A DNA stretch of 64,000 nucleotides, taken from NCBI GenBank assembly GCA_963828285.1, contig CAWHEB010000002.1, positions 372,001-436,000 on the forward strand. Reading direction: 5' to 3'. A model generated the notes under the pieces. The model searched no databases, was not told the origin of the DNA, and saw only the letters and a program-made list of their open reading frames with translations. The translations under genes and the position numbers were made by a program. Numbering within the stretch: position 1 is the first letter of the stretch; each line of letters begins with the position of its first letter. The stretch is from DAIOEK01 sp963828285. GTDB lineage: Bacteria > Chloroflexota > Anaerolineae > Anaerolineales > Anaerolineaceae. Of the stretch, positions 10,175-19,714 are shown piece after piece.

Positions 10175-10372
10175 ATGAAAATAAAAGGACTTGTTGTTGA
10201 ATTTGTAACCGTGTTCGTTATAGCCCTGGTGACCACAGCTATTGTGACTTTTCTTTGGAATGTTATCGGGCATGGAGAAAGTAGCGTCGACTGGGAAACA
10301 TCATTCCGCTCTGCTATCCTGTTCGGCGTTATCTTGACTTGGGTAAAGTTTAGGAAAATAAAAGAAAGCTGA
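10175..10372 (+). CDS. Small membrane protein, unknown
   Basis: A 65-residue protein with two likely transmembrane segments, FVTVFVIALVTTAIVTFLW and a weaker SAILFGVILTWVKF, separated by a short polar loop. It ends in a basic tail (RKIKES). No family recognised. It starts about 46 bases after the TetR gene and 33 bases before the next lipoprotein gene, so it is probably a real member of that transcript. Confidence 0.55.
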   Translation: MKIKGLVVEFVTVFVIALVTTAIVTFLWNVIGHGESSVDWETSFRSAILFGVILTWVKFRKIKES

Positions 10373-10404
10373 TCGATGATAAGAAACATCAGAAAGAGGG
10401 GAAA

Positions 10405-11535
10405 TTGAAAAAAAACTTAATCTTCACAATTTTATTAATGGCTATGACAGCCTGTACGGCTCTCCAAACTCAGGCGATTGGGGATCCTTCCACACCGGAT
10501 GTATCTCAGGCAAGTACATTAAATCCTGCCTCCTTGCGGTGCACGAAGGAAGGGAACAAACTCGAGATTCAAACAGCAGCCGATGGCAGCCAAACCGGTA
10601 TTTGCGTTTTCCCGGACGGCAGCACCTGTGAAGAGTGGTCATACTACCGTGGTGAATGTAACCCCGATGAAAAAGCGATCATCACACCTGTCACGACAGT
10701 CGAAGCAGACATGGATGCGAGCGAAAATGCAACTGCAGGAAACGATCCGGTCAGTACCTTGACCCCCGAGGTGACAGAAACAGTTTCCGATTTGTCCGAC
10801 CAAAAAGTGGAGGGGGTTCTAGTGACGTATATCGGCAATTCGGGATTTATGATCTCCACAAGTCACAAAAAGATTCTCATTGATGCGATTTACTATGGAA
10901 TTAATCCTGTCTACAAATTGCCAAAGGATATTCTAAGCAAACTTGAGCTCGCGCAACCACCATTCGATCATATCGATTTAATTCTGGTTTCCCACACCCA
11001 CCGGGATCATTTTTCCAGTGGTCCTGTCAAGGAACATTTAGTGAATGATCCAAACGCCGCCTTTGCTTCACAGGAAATGATTACCTCACAATTTTCAGTA
11101 CTGCCAAACAAGATCGTATACTTGGATCCGACTCCAGAAGAACCTGTACTAGTTGAGATTAATGGAATTCAAGTGGAAGCGCTATCCCTTTCGCATGGGG
11201 CAGGACAACCGGCCAACATCGGATTTGTGATCACAGTTGATAACACGAAGATATTTTTTTCCGGAGATGTCGACTTCAGTCAGGTTGATTACAAACAATT
11301 CCGGGCTTATCAGCTTCCAGAGCAAAAAATCGATATTGCATTCATATCACATTTTTACTTCACCAATATTGCTTCCGAACAACAATTCATAAAAGACGGG
11401 ATTGGAGCAAAATATTTAATTCCCACACACTACTTTTTCACTGATCCACCGTTCAATCGAACTTCAATACTAAAAAACTATCCTGACGCGATTTTTTTCG
11501 ATGGTGAACTTTCAAGCTGGGTAATGCCAGAGTAG
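10405..11535 (+). CDS. Lipoprotein with DUF333 and metallo-beta-lactamase domains
   Basis: A 376-residue exported hydrolase-like lipoprotein. The lipobox is MTAC (Cys17). A DUF333 domain (about residues 45-90: PASLRCTKEGNKLEI to CEEWSYYRGEC) is joined by a low-complexity linker to a metallo-beta-lactamase fold (about 135-376). That fold has SHTHRDHF for the HxHxDH zinc motif, SGDVDF with a metal-bridging Asp, and a late PTHYFF His, as in UlaG-like hydrolases. The start codon is TTG, supported by AGAGGGGA. The next gene shares the DUF333 part. Substrate unknown. Confidence 0.85.
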   Translation: MKKNLIFTILLMAMTACTALQTQAIGDPSTPDVSQASTLNPASLRCTKEGNKLEIQTAADGSQTGICVFPDGSTCEEWSYYRGECNPDEKAIITPVTTVEADMDASENATAGNDPVSTLTPEVTETVSDLSDQKVEGVLVTYIGNSGFMISTSHKKILIDAIYYGINPVYKLPKDILSKLELAQPPFDHIDLILVSHTHRDHFSSGPVKEHLVNDPNAAFASQEMITSQFSVLPNKIVYLDPTPEEPVLVEINGIQVEALSLSHGAGQPANIGFVITVDNTKIFFSGDVDFSQVDYKQFRAYQLPEQKIDIAFISHFYFTNIASEQQFIKDGIGAKYLIPTHYFFTDPPFNRTSILKNYPDAIFFDGELSSWVMPE

Positions 11536-11617
11536 TTTGATTTGTTGTGTTAATGTGTTCATGCTCAATAGCGCCCAGGCTGCTGCATGATTAAAACGAA
11601 TTTATTATGGAGAGAAA

Positions 11618-12973
11618 ATGAAAATAGGAATTGAGATATTAATTGCCGCTGTTTTTAGTACTGCTACTCTGGTAGGCTGCGCTCCCGTAGCCAGGCACCA
11701 GAATCTACATCGACTGATGTCCCGCAATCGAATATGCCAAATCCCGCTTCAGTAAATTGTACCGAGAAAGGTAACAAACTCGAGATCATCACTGCCGATG
11801 ATGGCAGCCAAACCGGTATTTGCGTTTTTCCGGATGGCAGCAGATGTGATGAGTGGGCATATTATCGGGGAGAGTGCAGTCCAACAGTACAACCAAGCCC
11901 GACTCCTGCCACCTATAGTGCCATTTACCTTTGTTGACAGCGGACAGGATCTTGGCCAGGGGGATGGCGCTTCAGTCGTCGTTGGCGATGTGGATGGTGA
12001 TGGGGATATGGATGCCCTAATCAGCAACACCGACAAAAACAGTACCCTGCTGTTGAATGATGGTAAGGGTAAATTCACACCGGGCACTACAGAATTCAAA
12101 CCGAGCACTGGTGCAGCATTCGGGGATCTCAACGGAGATAAATTTCTCGACATCTTCTTAACCGAAGTGACAACCAACGAGGTCTGGTTAAATGATGGTA
12201 AAGCTGCATTTAGTGTAGTCGATCAAAGTCTTGTCAGCTCTGAAACCACCTCAGTAGCTTTGGGTGATCTGGATAATGACGGCGACCTGGATGCATTTGT
12301 CACCAATTGGAATGGTAAACCCGATCAGGTTTTCTTGAACGATGGGAGTGGTAAGTTCAGCGATAGCGGCCAAAAACTGGGTTACTGGTTTGGGACAGCC
12401 GTATCCCTGGGAGATGTCGACCAGGATGGCGACCTCGATGCATTGGTCGCCAATAACGGAGAAAAATCTGACAACGCTCCTGTATTATGGTTGAACGATG
12501 GAAAAGGCGTGTTCACAGACAGCACCCAGAGACTAGGATTCACTAATGCATATGCCGCGGTTCTGGGGGATCTGGATGGAGATGGCGATCTGGATGCATT
12601 CATCGCAAATTCTAGCCACATGGGCGCCAAACCGGCAGATAAAGTCTGGTTGAACGATGGCAAAGGAATATTCACCGATAGCGGACAAAAGTTGGGTTTC
12701 TTCTATAGCATGACTGCTGCAATGGGTGATCTGGATGGGGATGGCGACCCGGATGTGGTAACCGGCAGTTGGAAATCCAGTCCGGAAATTTGGTTGAATG
12801 ATGGCAAAGGTAATTTTTCAGACAGTAAAATCAAGCTGGCTTCACTGAATATCTCTGCAGTGGCGATTGCGGATCTGAATGGTGACGGTGATTTGGATAT
12901 GTTCGTTTCCACTAACACGTGGCCAGGGGGTGATGGAAAACATAGACTCTGGTTGAACCAGCTAAATCCATAA
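11618..12973 (+). pseudogene. DUF333 + FG-GAP/VCBS repeat lipoprotein, frameshifted
   Basis: Signal peptide with lipobox LVGC (from 11618), then a DUF333 domain (PASVNCTEKGNKLEI to YYRGEC) one base out of frame (a base lost near 11690), then seven or so FG-GAP/VCBS repeats after a +1 shift near 11905-11925. The repeats (DVDGDGDMDAL, LNDGKGKF) have the D-x-D-G-D-x-D calcium loop of beta-propeller surface proteins. Joined, about 450 residues. The DUF333 DNA is nearly identical to that of the preceding gene, which points to domain duplication. Ribosome binding site GGAGAGA. Confidence 0.8.
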
Positions 12974-13489
12974 CATCCCGTTTCCAGACTGGCTGGAAAG
13001 CCAAATGGAATTAGCAAAGATCATAAATCGGTGCCAATTGCTTGATTAGATTCTGCAAACACTTTCACCTGCGGCACACTTGCCCTGGATGCAAGTGCCA
13101 GGGAGTGCAGATGTCAGTAAAACCGACGAAAGCTGGTTCTTGCTTGATAGCCATGCAACAGTTGCTGATCGATATTAATATAGTGTCCGAAAAATTCTAT
13201 CCGTTAAGGATTAAGTAAATTTAATGCCCTCGCTCTTGCTAAGTAGTCGTCATGAATTCTTAACAACATTGTGCTTTGAGTTACTAACCTATTAATTTTT
13301 TGTAATTGGACTTACTCTGACAGATCTATATTGGATCAAATTCCAATTCTTCAATAAAGGATGCATGACTATCAAACCATAATATATCGCGCTATAATAA
13401 TTTTTAATCCCAATAATCATAAAACGATAATTTGAGTCCATTGGGGACAGTGCAGAATCGATCATCTCTTATTGAGGTTGGTAGTAAAT
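12974..13489. other. Gene-free stretch of about 500 bases
   Basis: No reading frame with coding character. It contains a short hairpin (TTTCCAG, 5-base loop, CTGGAAA, near 12983) and an imperfect one (ACTTGC, loop, GCAAGT, near 13080). The right half is AT-rich and may hold the promoter of the glycosidase gene, but no convincing -35/-10 pair was found. Confidence 0.5.
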
Positions 13490-15364
13490 ATGATGCGATT
13501 TCTGATTCTGCCATTAGTTCTAGCTATTCTGATTAGTGCATGTGAAACAGCATCACCGAGTACCCCTGTACCTACCGAAATTTCTATCTTAGTCCCCACG
13601 CTTGAAGACACAGTTATCCCTCTGCCGGAGGTGGAAGACGTTCCCATCTACCAGAATTCTTTCGAGGGCATCACCGACCTCGCCGCCAGTGGCATCACCA
13701 GTGAATACACTGTGACCGTGAATACGGAAAACTTCAACTATCCTGGTACAGGTGCAGCCCTCGAGATCACCGGCACGCTTCCTGCCGCGCAGTATACCGG
13801 AATCCATGTAGATCTCTCCATAAATGCGCTGACCGGCGAGGAAAGCCTCAACCTTACTAACAAAACGATCTACTATTCTTTTTTCATCCCGGAAGATTCA
13901 GCCATAGACAACATTAGTATTTTCGCAGGGAAAGATGGGCAGTTCGTTAACATTGGCGGTATCAATATGGATGACTATTGGAAGAAGGGCATTTGGAATA
14001 ACATTCGCTTTAACCTGTCGAATGAGCCGCGGGCGATAGAAGACTGCGACACCCTCCGCATCGCGGGAATGCGGAACCTTTCTTTCGGGGAGGCGGTCCT
14101 AACCAGTTTTCTTATCGATGACCTGAAGTGGATCGGCTTAGATATCAATAACATCCCCCTGGATAACGATGTCGATTCGCTGCGCAAGTATGCTGCCAGT
14201 CAGCACTTCACTTTCGGAATGCACGCTGAAGCTAGGACCATTGTGGGTGATGATAATGACCCATACTTAGGCTCACCTTACGAAGTGTTCCGTGATCCGT
14301 GGGTTGCCTACCTTCTCGTTCAAGAGGGCAGCGTGAATACCATCGGAGGCTTTGCCTACAGAGAAAATGAAGATTATAGTGTTTTTGAGTATGACAACCT
14401 CGAGGATTCCATGCTGGTAAGATCTTATGAGTTTGGCAAAGCCAATCACTTGACCATGATGGGGTATACCATGGGTGCTCTGTATTACACTGCGCCGCAG
14501 TGGGTACGCGATCTGCCTTACCCAGAATCCACAAAAGATTTCCTGCTTTATCACATTGAGAAAGATCTGCGTTACACCAGAGGAGAGCAGCCCATCTGGT
14601 TGTTATTCAATGAATTTATATTAACTCCCGAGTATGGGGCCAACGGACTTAAAAACCGAACTAATCGTACTTCCGGTTTGAATGGATTCGAATTTGATGA
14701 AGCAAATTACTACTCTCCATGGGCAGGGTCGCCTGATGACACATCCTTGATAGAGGCTGCCTTTATTCGGGCACATGAGATCGATCCGACCGCCATACTT
14801 ATGTTGAATGATTATAATGCTGAACAGATCGGCTTGTCGAAATCGGAATATTTCTATGAACTCTCCTCAGGTTTGAAGACAGACGGCATTCCTATCAACG
14901 GGGTTGCATTTCAGATGCACATCTTGCTTGATCCTGATGGCACTCTCAGTTACTATATCCCGTTTTCGTGGCCATGGGAGTTCGAACACATCCCGCTGGA
15001 TGTTTACTTAGAAAATGTGGATTTGAATGTCAAACGCTATGCCGAAGTGGGTTTGAAAGTTGCTTTCACTGAGGTGGATGGCTACATTAAAATCGACGAT
15101 CTCGATCTCAAATCAGCCGAAGGCAAAGCAGAGTACGAAAACCGGCTGAAGTGGCAGGCAAAGTTCTACGCCGGGTTAATGCAAATCGCTATGGATAATG
15201 AAAATGTCATCCTCTACCATACCTGGGGAGTAACCGACCGCTGGCCTGATTCTGTTTCAGCGATGTCCCAGGGTTATGGTGACATGCACCTGTTCGACAA
15301 GAACTTCAATCCAAAACCCGCCTATTATGCATTGCTGGACTTGCTAAAGAACTCCAAGCCCTGA
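13490..15364 (+). CDS. GH10-like endo-beta-xylanase lipoprotein
   Basis: Secreted lipoprotein glycosidase of 624 residues. The lipobox is LISAC (Cys18). An N-terminal beta-rich region (about 40-215; NYPGTGAALEI, YYSFFIPED) looks like a carbohydrate-binding domain. The C-terminal TIM barrel resembles glycoside hydrolase family 10: acid/base Glu in WLLFNEF (about 375), nucleophile Glu in VAFTEVDGY (about 527), and the closing HTWGVTDRWPDS and NPKPAYYALLDLL. Family GH10 cleaves xylan-type beta-1,4 backbones. Start taken at the first of two ATGs after GAGGTTGGTAG. It stands alone with no sugar transporter beside it. Confidence 0.85.
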   Translation: MMRFLILPLVLAILISACETASPSTPVPTEISILVPTLEDTVIPLPEVEDVPIYQNSFEGITDLAASGITSEYTVTVNTENFNYPGTGAALEITGTLPAAQYTGIHVDLSINALTGEESLNLTNKTIYYSFFIPEDSAIDNISIFAGKDGQFVNIGGINMDDYWKKGIWNNIRFNLSNEPRAIEDCDTLRIAGMRNLSFGEAVLTSFLIDDLKWIGLDINNIPLDNDVDSLRKYAASQHFTFGMHAEARTIVGDDNDPYLGSPYEVFRDPWVAYLLVQEGSVNTIGGFAYRENEDYSVFEYDNLEDSMLVRSYEFGKANHLTMMGYTMGALYYTAPQWVRDLPYPESTKDFLLYHIEKDLRYTRGEQPIWLLFNEFILTPEYGANGLKNRTNRTSGLNGFEFDEANYYSPWAGSPDDTSLIEAAFIRAHEIDPTAILMLNDYNAEQIGLSKSEYFYELSSGLKTDGIPINGVAFQMHILLDPDGTLSYYIPFSWPWEFEHIPLDVYLENVDLNVKRYAEVGLKVAFTEVDGYIKIDDLDLKSAEGKAEYENRLKWQAKFYAGLMQIAMDNENVILYHTWGVTDRWPDSVSAMSQGYGDMHLFDKNFNPKPAYYALLDLLKNSKP

Positions 15365-15570
15365 GCGTCCCATCAGAAGGGAAAGGATGTTCCGGGTAGT
15401 GAAGAAAAGGTAGCTCGGTTTAGGCAATGTTGTCTTCATTGTAGCAACGACGTCGGTCATTTTTCTATTGAGAAGGACAAATATTTCGAATTAAACAACC
15501 TTTACAACTACATAATAGCCTCCTCAGGTTGATTCGCGTCTTGCGGATGAGCATTAAGGAGGCTGTGCCG

Positions 15571-15576
15571 TATAAT
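15571..15576 (+). promoter_or_regulatory. Possible -10 box seven bases before the regulator start
   Basis: TATAAT lies so close to the ATG at 15583 that transcription would begin at or beside the start codon, giving a leaderless message. No good -35 stands 16-18 bases upstream. AAGGAGG also occurs near 15554, rather far from the ATG. Confidence 0.3.
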
Positions 15577-15582
15577 TAACCT

Positions 15583-18318
15583 ATGCCTGCGCCTATTTTG
15601 GCCACCAAGCTTTATGTAACCCCACCCCGGTCCGGGATTGTTCCGCGTCCGCGCCTGATCGACAAACTGACTGAGGGTCTTGACCGCAAACTGACCCTCA
15701 TTTCTGCCCCCGCTGGTTTTGGGAAAACCACCCTGGTCAGTGAGTGGATTGCCGAACTTCAGCAGAATACGTCAAAGCCTTCCATCCCAATTGCCTGGTT
15801 GTCGCTCGATGAAGCAGACAGCAACCCCGCCACCTTTTTCACATACCTGGGCGCTGCTTTACATACCGTCTCGTCAGATGTCGGCAAGAATCTCCAAGTC
15901 GCAATTCAATCCTCGGCGCCCCTCAATGAATCACTCCTTGCATCCCTGCTCAACGAAATTGCTGCCATCCCGAACGATTTCGTCCTGGTTCTGGATGATT
16001 ATCATGTCATCGATTCTGAACCTGTCGATCAGGCTCTCTCCTATTTACTCGATCATCTACCTCAGCAGATGCATCTGCTCATCACAACCCGCGAAGATCC
16101 TTCCCTGCCCCTGCCGCGTTACCGCGCAAACGGACAAATGATCGAGATCCGTGCGGTCGATCTGCGTTTCACCCCTGAAGAAGCCGGTGCTTTCCTCAAC
16201 CAGATGATGCACCTCGATCTTTCCGCAGAGAGTATCGCCGCACTCGATGCCCGCACCGAAGGCTGGATCACCGGTCTGCAGTTGGCTGCCCTCTCCATGC
16301 ACGGACGATCCGACATGGCTGGCTTTATCCAAGCGTTCACCGGCAGCCATCGTTTTGTGCTCGATTATCTGGTCGAAGAAGTCCTCCAGCATGAGCCAGA
16401 ACTCATCCGCAGTTTCCTCCTGCAAACGGCCATCCTCGACCATTTTTGTGCTCCGTTGTGCAATGCGGTCACTGAACGCAATGATGGCAAGAAAATGTTG
16501 GACACTCTGGAACGCGGCAACATGTTCCTCATTCCGTTGGATGATCAACGCCAGTGGTACCGCTATCACCACCTTTTCGCTGAAGTGCTTCAGACGCACC
16601 TTTTAGAGTCCCAGCCTGAACAAATAGCCTCCCTGCATTCGCGTGCAGGCAGGTGGTATGAACAAAACGGTCTGCGATCCGATGCCATCCGCCATGTCCT
16701 ATCTGCCAAAGATTTCGAGTTCGCCGCGGACCTGATCGAGCTGGCCTGGCCGTTAACAGAGGATAAAACCATCCAGCCGTCTGTTTGGCTTGCCTGGGTA
16801 AAGTCCCTTCCGGATGATTTGGTTAAGCATCGGCCCGTACTCAATGTTGACTATGCCTACGGTCTGTTGGGCAGTGTTGAAATGGAATACGCACAAGAGA
16901 GATTTACAAAGGCCGAAGCTTTAATAAGTAACCCGACTGAATCGATCGTCGTGGTGGATCAGGAACAATTTAAGTCTCTACCGGCAACAATTGCGGTAGG
17001 TCGTGCCTACATCGCCCAGGCACACGGGAATATTCCGGATACGGTGAAATATGCCAACCAGATACTCGATCTCGCTCCTGAAGGGGATTCCTACAGACGT
17101 GGACAGGCATCCATGCTTCTGGGGATGACCTACTGGGCAAGCGGAAACCTGAAAGCCGCCGACAGCATCTTTGCCGATTACACAATGAGATTGCGGACTT
17201 CCGGGAACATCCCGGACGCGATTGCCACAACCGTTGTGTTGGCGGATATCCGCCTGGCTTTGGGACATCTCCACGATGCAACCAGTACCCTCGAGGAGTT
17301 ATTACAATTTGTATTAGCTCGCGGTGAACCGATTTCGCCCGATGCAGCCGACCTGTACAGGGAATTAAGTAAGTTCTACATCGAACAGGGTGATTTGCAA
17401 GCTGCGGAGCTAAGCTTACAGCGAAGTAAAGAGTTAGGCGTGAAGGCGCATCTACCTGTTTGGCATTACCGCTGGTGTATCGATCAGGCTCGGTTAATGG
17501 AATGCATGGGCGATCATGATGGCTCTCTCCACTTTTTGGATGAAGCGGAGCGCCTGTATATCCGCACGCCATTGCCCGAAGTTCATCCCATACCTGCCAT
17601 CAAAGCCCGTATCTGGTTAGCCCAAGATAGGTTGGATAAAGCTCTGGAGTGGGTCCGCGAACAGGGACTCTCCCCCGACGATGACCTTTCCTACCTGCGC
17701 GAATTCGAGCATCTCACCTTGGTCTGTGTCCTCATCGCCCAATACCAAAACGATCACATCTATGGCTCAATCCAGTTAGCCCTTCATTTTCTGGATCGCC
17801 TGCTTGCAGCCGCCCGGGCTGGTGACCGGACCAGTAGTGTGATCGAGATACTGGTCTTGCAGGCTCTCGCACATCACGCTCAGGGCAACATCCCTCCTTC
17901 TCTTGCACTTTTGGAACGAGCCCTGACCCTGGCTGAACCGCAGGGCTTCGTCCGGAGTTTTGTGTGTGAGGGAAAATCAGTCGAGGAATTATTGAAAAGG
18001 CTTGATGCAAAAGCCGCATCCATCCCCGTCAAGCAGTACATTCGACGATTGCTTTCTGTTTTAGATCATCCTTCCGGCATTGTAACCACTGTGAAAAAGC
18101 AGTCGATCGGTCCGCAGGTTTTGGTCGATCCGCTCAGCGATCGCGAGCTGGACGTACTCAGGTTGCTAGGAACTGAACTGAGCGGACCGGAAATTGCCAA
18201 TGAACTCACAGTCTCGCTGAGTACCGTACGCACACACACCCGCAATATCTTCGCCAAGCTGGGAGTGACCAACCGCCGGGCTGCCAACATCCGAGCCGAA
18301 GAACTAAATTTAAAGTAG
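15583..18318 (+). CDS. MalT-like LuxR family ATP-dependent regulator
   Basis: An intact 911-residue STAND-type transcriptional activator, cytosolic. It has N-terminal Walker A APAGFGKTT (about residue 44), Walker B FVLVLDDYHVID (about 133), a winged-helix/ARM region, and a long TPR-like middle (about 400-800) that in MalT relatives senses an inducer. The C-terminal LuxR helix-turn-helix runs from LSDRELDVLRLLG to TNRRAANIRAEELNL (about 848-911). It is a close paralogue of the broken gene at 3675-6426. It heads module copy 2 and is predicted to activate the downstream genes in response to an unknown ligand. Confidence 0.93.
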   Translation: MPAPILATKLYVTPPRSGIVPRPRLIDKLTEGLDRKLTLISAPAGFGKTTLVSEWIAELQQNTSKPSIPIAWLSLDEADSNPATFFTYLGAALHTVSSDVGKNLQVAIQSSAPLNESLLASLLNEIAAIPNDFVLVLDDYHVIDSEPVDQALSYLLDHLPQQMHLLITTREDPSLPLPRYRANGQMIEIRAVDLRFTPEEAGAFLNQMMHLDLSAESIAALDARTEGWITGLQLAALSMHGRSDMAGFIQAFTGSHRFVLDYLVEEVLQHEPELIRSFLLQTAILDHFCAPLCNAVTERNDGKKMLDTLERGNMFLIPLDDQRQWYRYHHLFAEVLQTHLLESQPEQIASLHSRAGRWYEQNGLRSDAIRHVLSAKDFEFAADLIELAWPLTEDKTIQPSVWLAWVKSLPDDLVKHRPVLNVDYAYGLLGSVEMEYAQERFTKAEALISNPTESIVVVDQEQFKSLPATIAVGRAYIAQAHGNIPDTVKYANQILDLAPEGDSYRRGQASMLLGMTYWASGNLKAADSIFADYTMRLRTSGNIPDAIATTVVLADIRLALGHLHDATSTLEELLQFVLARGEPISPDAADLYRELSKFYIEQGDLQAAELSLQRSKELGVKAHLPVWHYRWCIDQARLMECMGDHDGSLHFLDEAERLYIRTPLPEVHPIPAIKARIWLAQDRLDKALEWVREQGLSPDDDLSYLREFEHLTLVCVLIAQYQNDHIYGSIQLALHFLDRLLAAARAGDRTSSVIEILVLQALAHHAQGNIPPSLALLERALTLAEPQGFVRSFVCEGKSVEELLKRLDAKAASIPVKQYIRRLLSVLDHPSGIVTTVKKQSIGPQVLVDPLSDRELDVLRLLGTELSGPEIANELTVSLSTVRTHTRNIFAKLGVTNRRAANIRAEELNLK

Positions 18319-18405
18319 CGCTATCCAACATACAACCCACGCCTGACGGTGATATTCTACTTCCCGCCAGACTTTTTTGATTCCCCTCGCTTCTCCCGTT
18401 TAAAA

Positions 18406-18440
18406 GATCATCACCTCGTTCATCACATGTGACGATGACG
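18406..18440. promoter_or_regulatory. Palindromic candidate operator of module copy 2
   Basis: GATCATCACC, then TCATCACATGTGACGATGACG. The core TCACATGTGA is a perfect 10-bp palindrome. The position before the ~90-residue gene and the GATGACG end match the repeat of module copy 1 at 6502-6531. Confidence 0.5.
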
Positions 18441-18516
18441 CCTCATCATGTTTTTCGGTATCTTTGGTGTGCAAAGGGAATTCACATCAAAAAAGGTAAT
18501 TTGCCCGAGGCACATC

Positions 18517-18795
18517 ATGAGTAATCTAAATCTACACGCAATATCTGAATACTACGACCAATCCGGACTGTACGAGATTCGTCTCAAGGGTCATCTGGAT
18601 GCCCGCTGGGCTGGCCGGTTCGGGGATGTGCGCATCACACTGGAAGACAATGGTGACACGCTGCTGCTCTGCCAGGTGATCGACCAGTCCGCGCTGCATG
18701 GATTGCTCAAGAGAGTCCGTGATCTGGGTATGCCTCTACTCTCGGTCAATTTCGTTCGCCCCGGTCAGGCAGATACACAGGAGGTCGAACCGTAA
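18517..18795 (+). CDS. Conserved ~90-residue protein of the LuxR module, copy 2
   Basis: A 92-residue paralogue of the protein at 6588-6851; YEIRLKGHLDARW, ITLEDNGDTLL, IDQSALHGLLKRVRDLG and PLLSVNFV are shared. I start it at the ATG after CCGAGG, because the upstream in-frame extension has no counterpart in copy 1 and overlaps the palindrome region. Function unknown. Its fixed place directly after a MalT-like regulator in both copies argues for a linked role. Confidence 0.78.
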   Translation: MSNLNLHAISEYYDQSGLYEIRLKGHLDARWAGRFGDVRITLEDNGDTLLLCQVIDQSALHGLLKRVRDLGMPLLSVNFVRPGQADTQEVEP

Positions 18796-18868
18796 ATCAT
18801 ATCAAACCATCTCTTCAAACCGTATCAATCAAAATCAAACAAGATCAATAACTAAAAGGAATTAATGA

Positions 18869-19591
18869 ATGAAAACATACAGAATAAATGCAGTAATGAC
18901 AGGTATCCTCTACTTCCTGGGGACAGCTTTTGGGATCTCGGGTGGACTCTTAGGCGGTGATGTGCTTCAATCGCTCATTTCCGGCGTACCGTTGGTCGGT
19001 GTGGATATGCTCAGCCTCGCGGCCACCGATTCGTCCAAGCTTACATGGGGTGCTTGTTTAACCATCCTGATGGGAATTTCTCTGGTGGGGATGACGGTTT
19101 TCCTCTACCCGGTTATGAGAAAGGCGAGTAAAGAACTGGCAATGGGAATGGTCCTATTCCGCGGTGCTATCGAAGGGGTCTTCTATTTCTTATCAGCACT
19201 TAATATTTTGACATTGGTCGCCATTGGCAACCTATACATGACTGGTGGGGGAGATTCGGTTGTACTGCAGACTATAACCAATGTCTTGTATAAGTACGCA
19301 AACCTCCAGGTCCCGGTCAGTTCCTTCATGTTTCTCATTGGGGCGATGTGTATTTACATCACCTTTTACCGCACCCGATTGATCCCGCGCTGGTTGTCTA
19401 TCTGGGGCTTCATCGCCGTGGCAGCATCTCTTACTTCAGCCCTGTTGAAATTCTTTCATCTGGATACCGGCATTGGTTTCTTTCTGGAAATTGGGAGTAT
19501 GTTCCCTCAGGAAATAGTCATGGCGGTCTGGTTGATCGTGAAGGGATTCAATCAATCTGCAATCACTGCCCTCTCTACCAAAACAGAATAA
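18869..19591 (+). CDS. DUF4386 family membrane protein
   Basis: A 240-residue integral membrane protein with about seven helices. RINAVMTGILYFLGTAFGISGGLLG at the N-terminus (the A/T-G-I-L-Y motif), ASKELAMGMVLFRGAIEGVFY in the middle, and YRTRLIPRWLSIWGFIAVAAS later are typical of DUF4386 (each quoted loosely). No function is established for the family. Ribosome binding site AAAAGGA. It occupies the place that two membrane protein genes occupy in module copy 1. Confidence 0.85.
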   Translation: MKTYRINAVMTGILYFLGTAFGISGGLLGGDVLQSLISGVPLVGVDMLSLAATDSSKLTWGACLTILMGISLVGMTVFLYPVMRKASKELAMGMVLFRGAIEGVFYFLSALNILTLVAIGNLYMTGGGDSVVLQTITNVLYKYANLQVPVSSFMFLIGAMCIYITFYRTRLIPRWLSIWGFIAVAASLTSALLKFFHLDTGIGFFLEIGSMFPQEIVMAVWLIVKGFNQSAITALSTKTE

Positions 19592-19714
19592 CGGTGTGAT
19601 CTTACACACTTGGGACTGGCTGTTCGGAAATAAAAACTGGATTGCCAGTCCTGCAAAACATGGGCGACTGGTTGATTCAATTAAACTCTCAAAATCGTTC
19701 AAAAAAGGAAACAA

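Noticed and set aside
15571..15583. Leaderless transcript of the intact LuxR gene
   Set aside because: The TATAAT seven bases before the ATG lacks a -35 partner, and an AAGGAGG lies upstream, so the claim is too weak for a finding.
18448..18516. Longer start for the second ~90-residue protein
   Set aside because: The extension has no counterpart in copy 1 and the ATG at 18517 has its own ribosome binding site.
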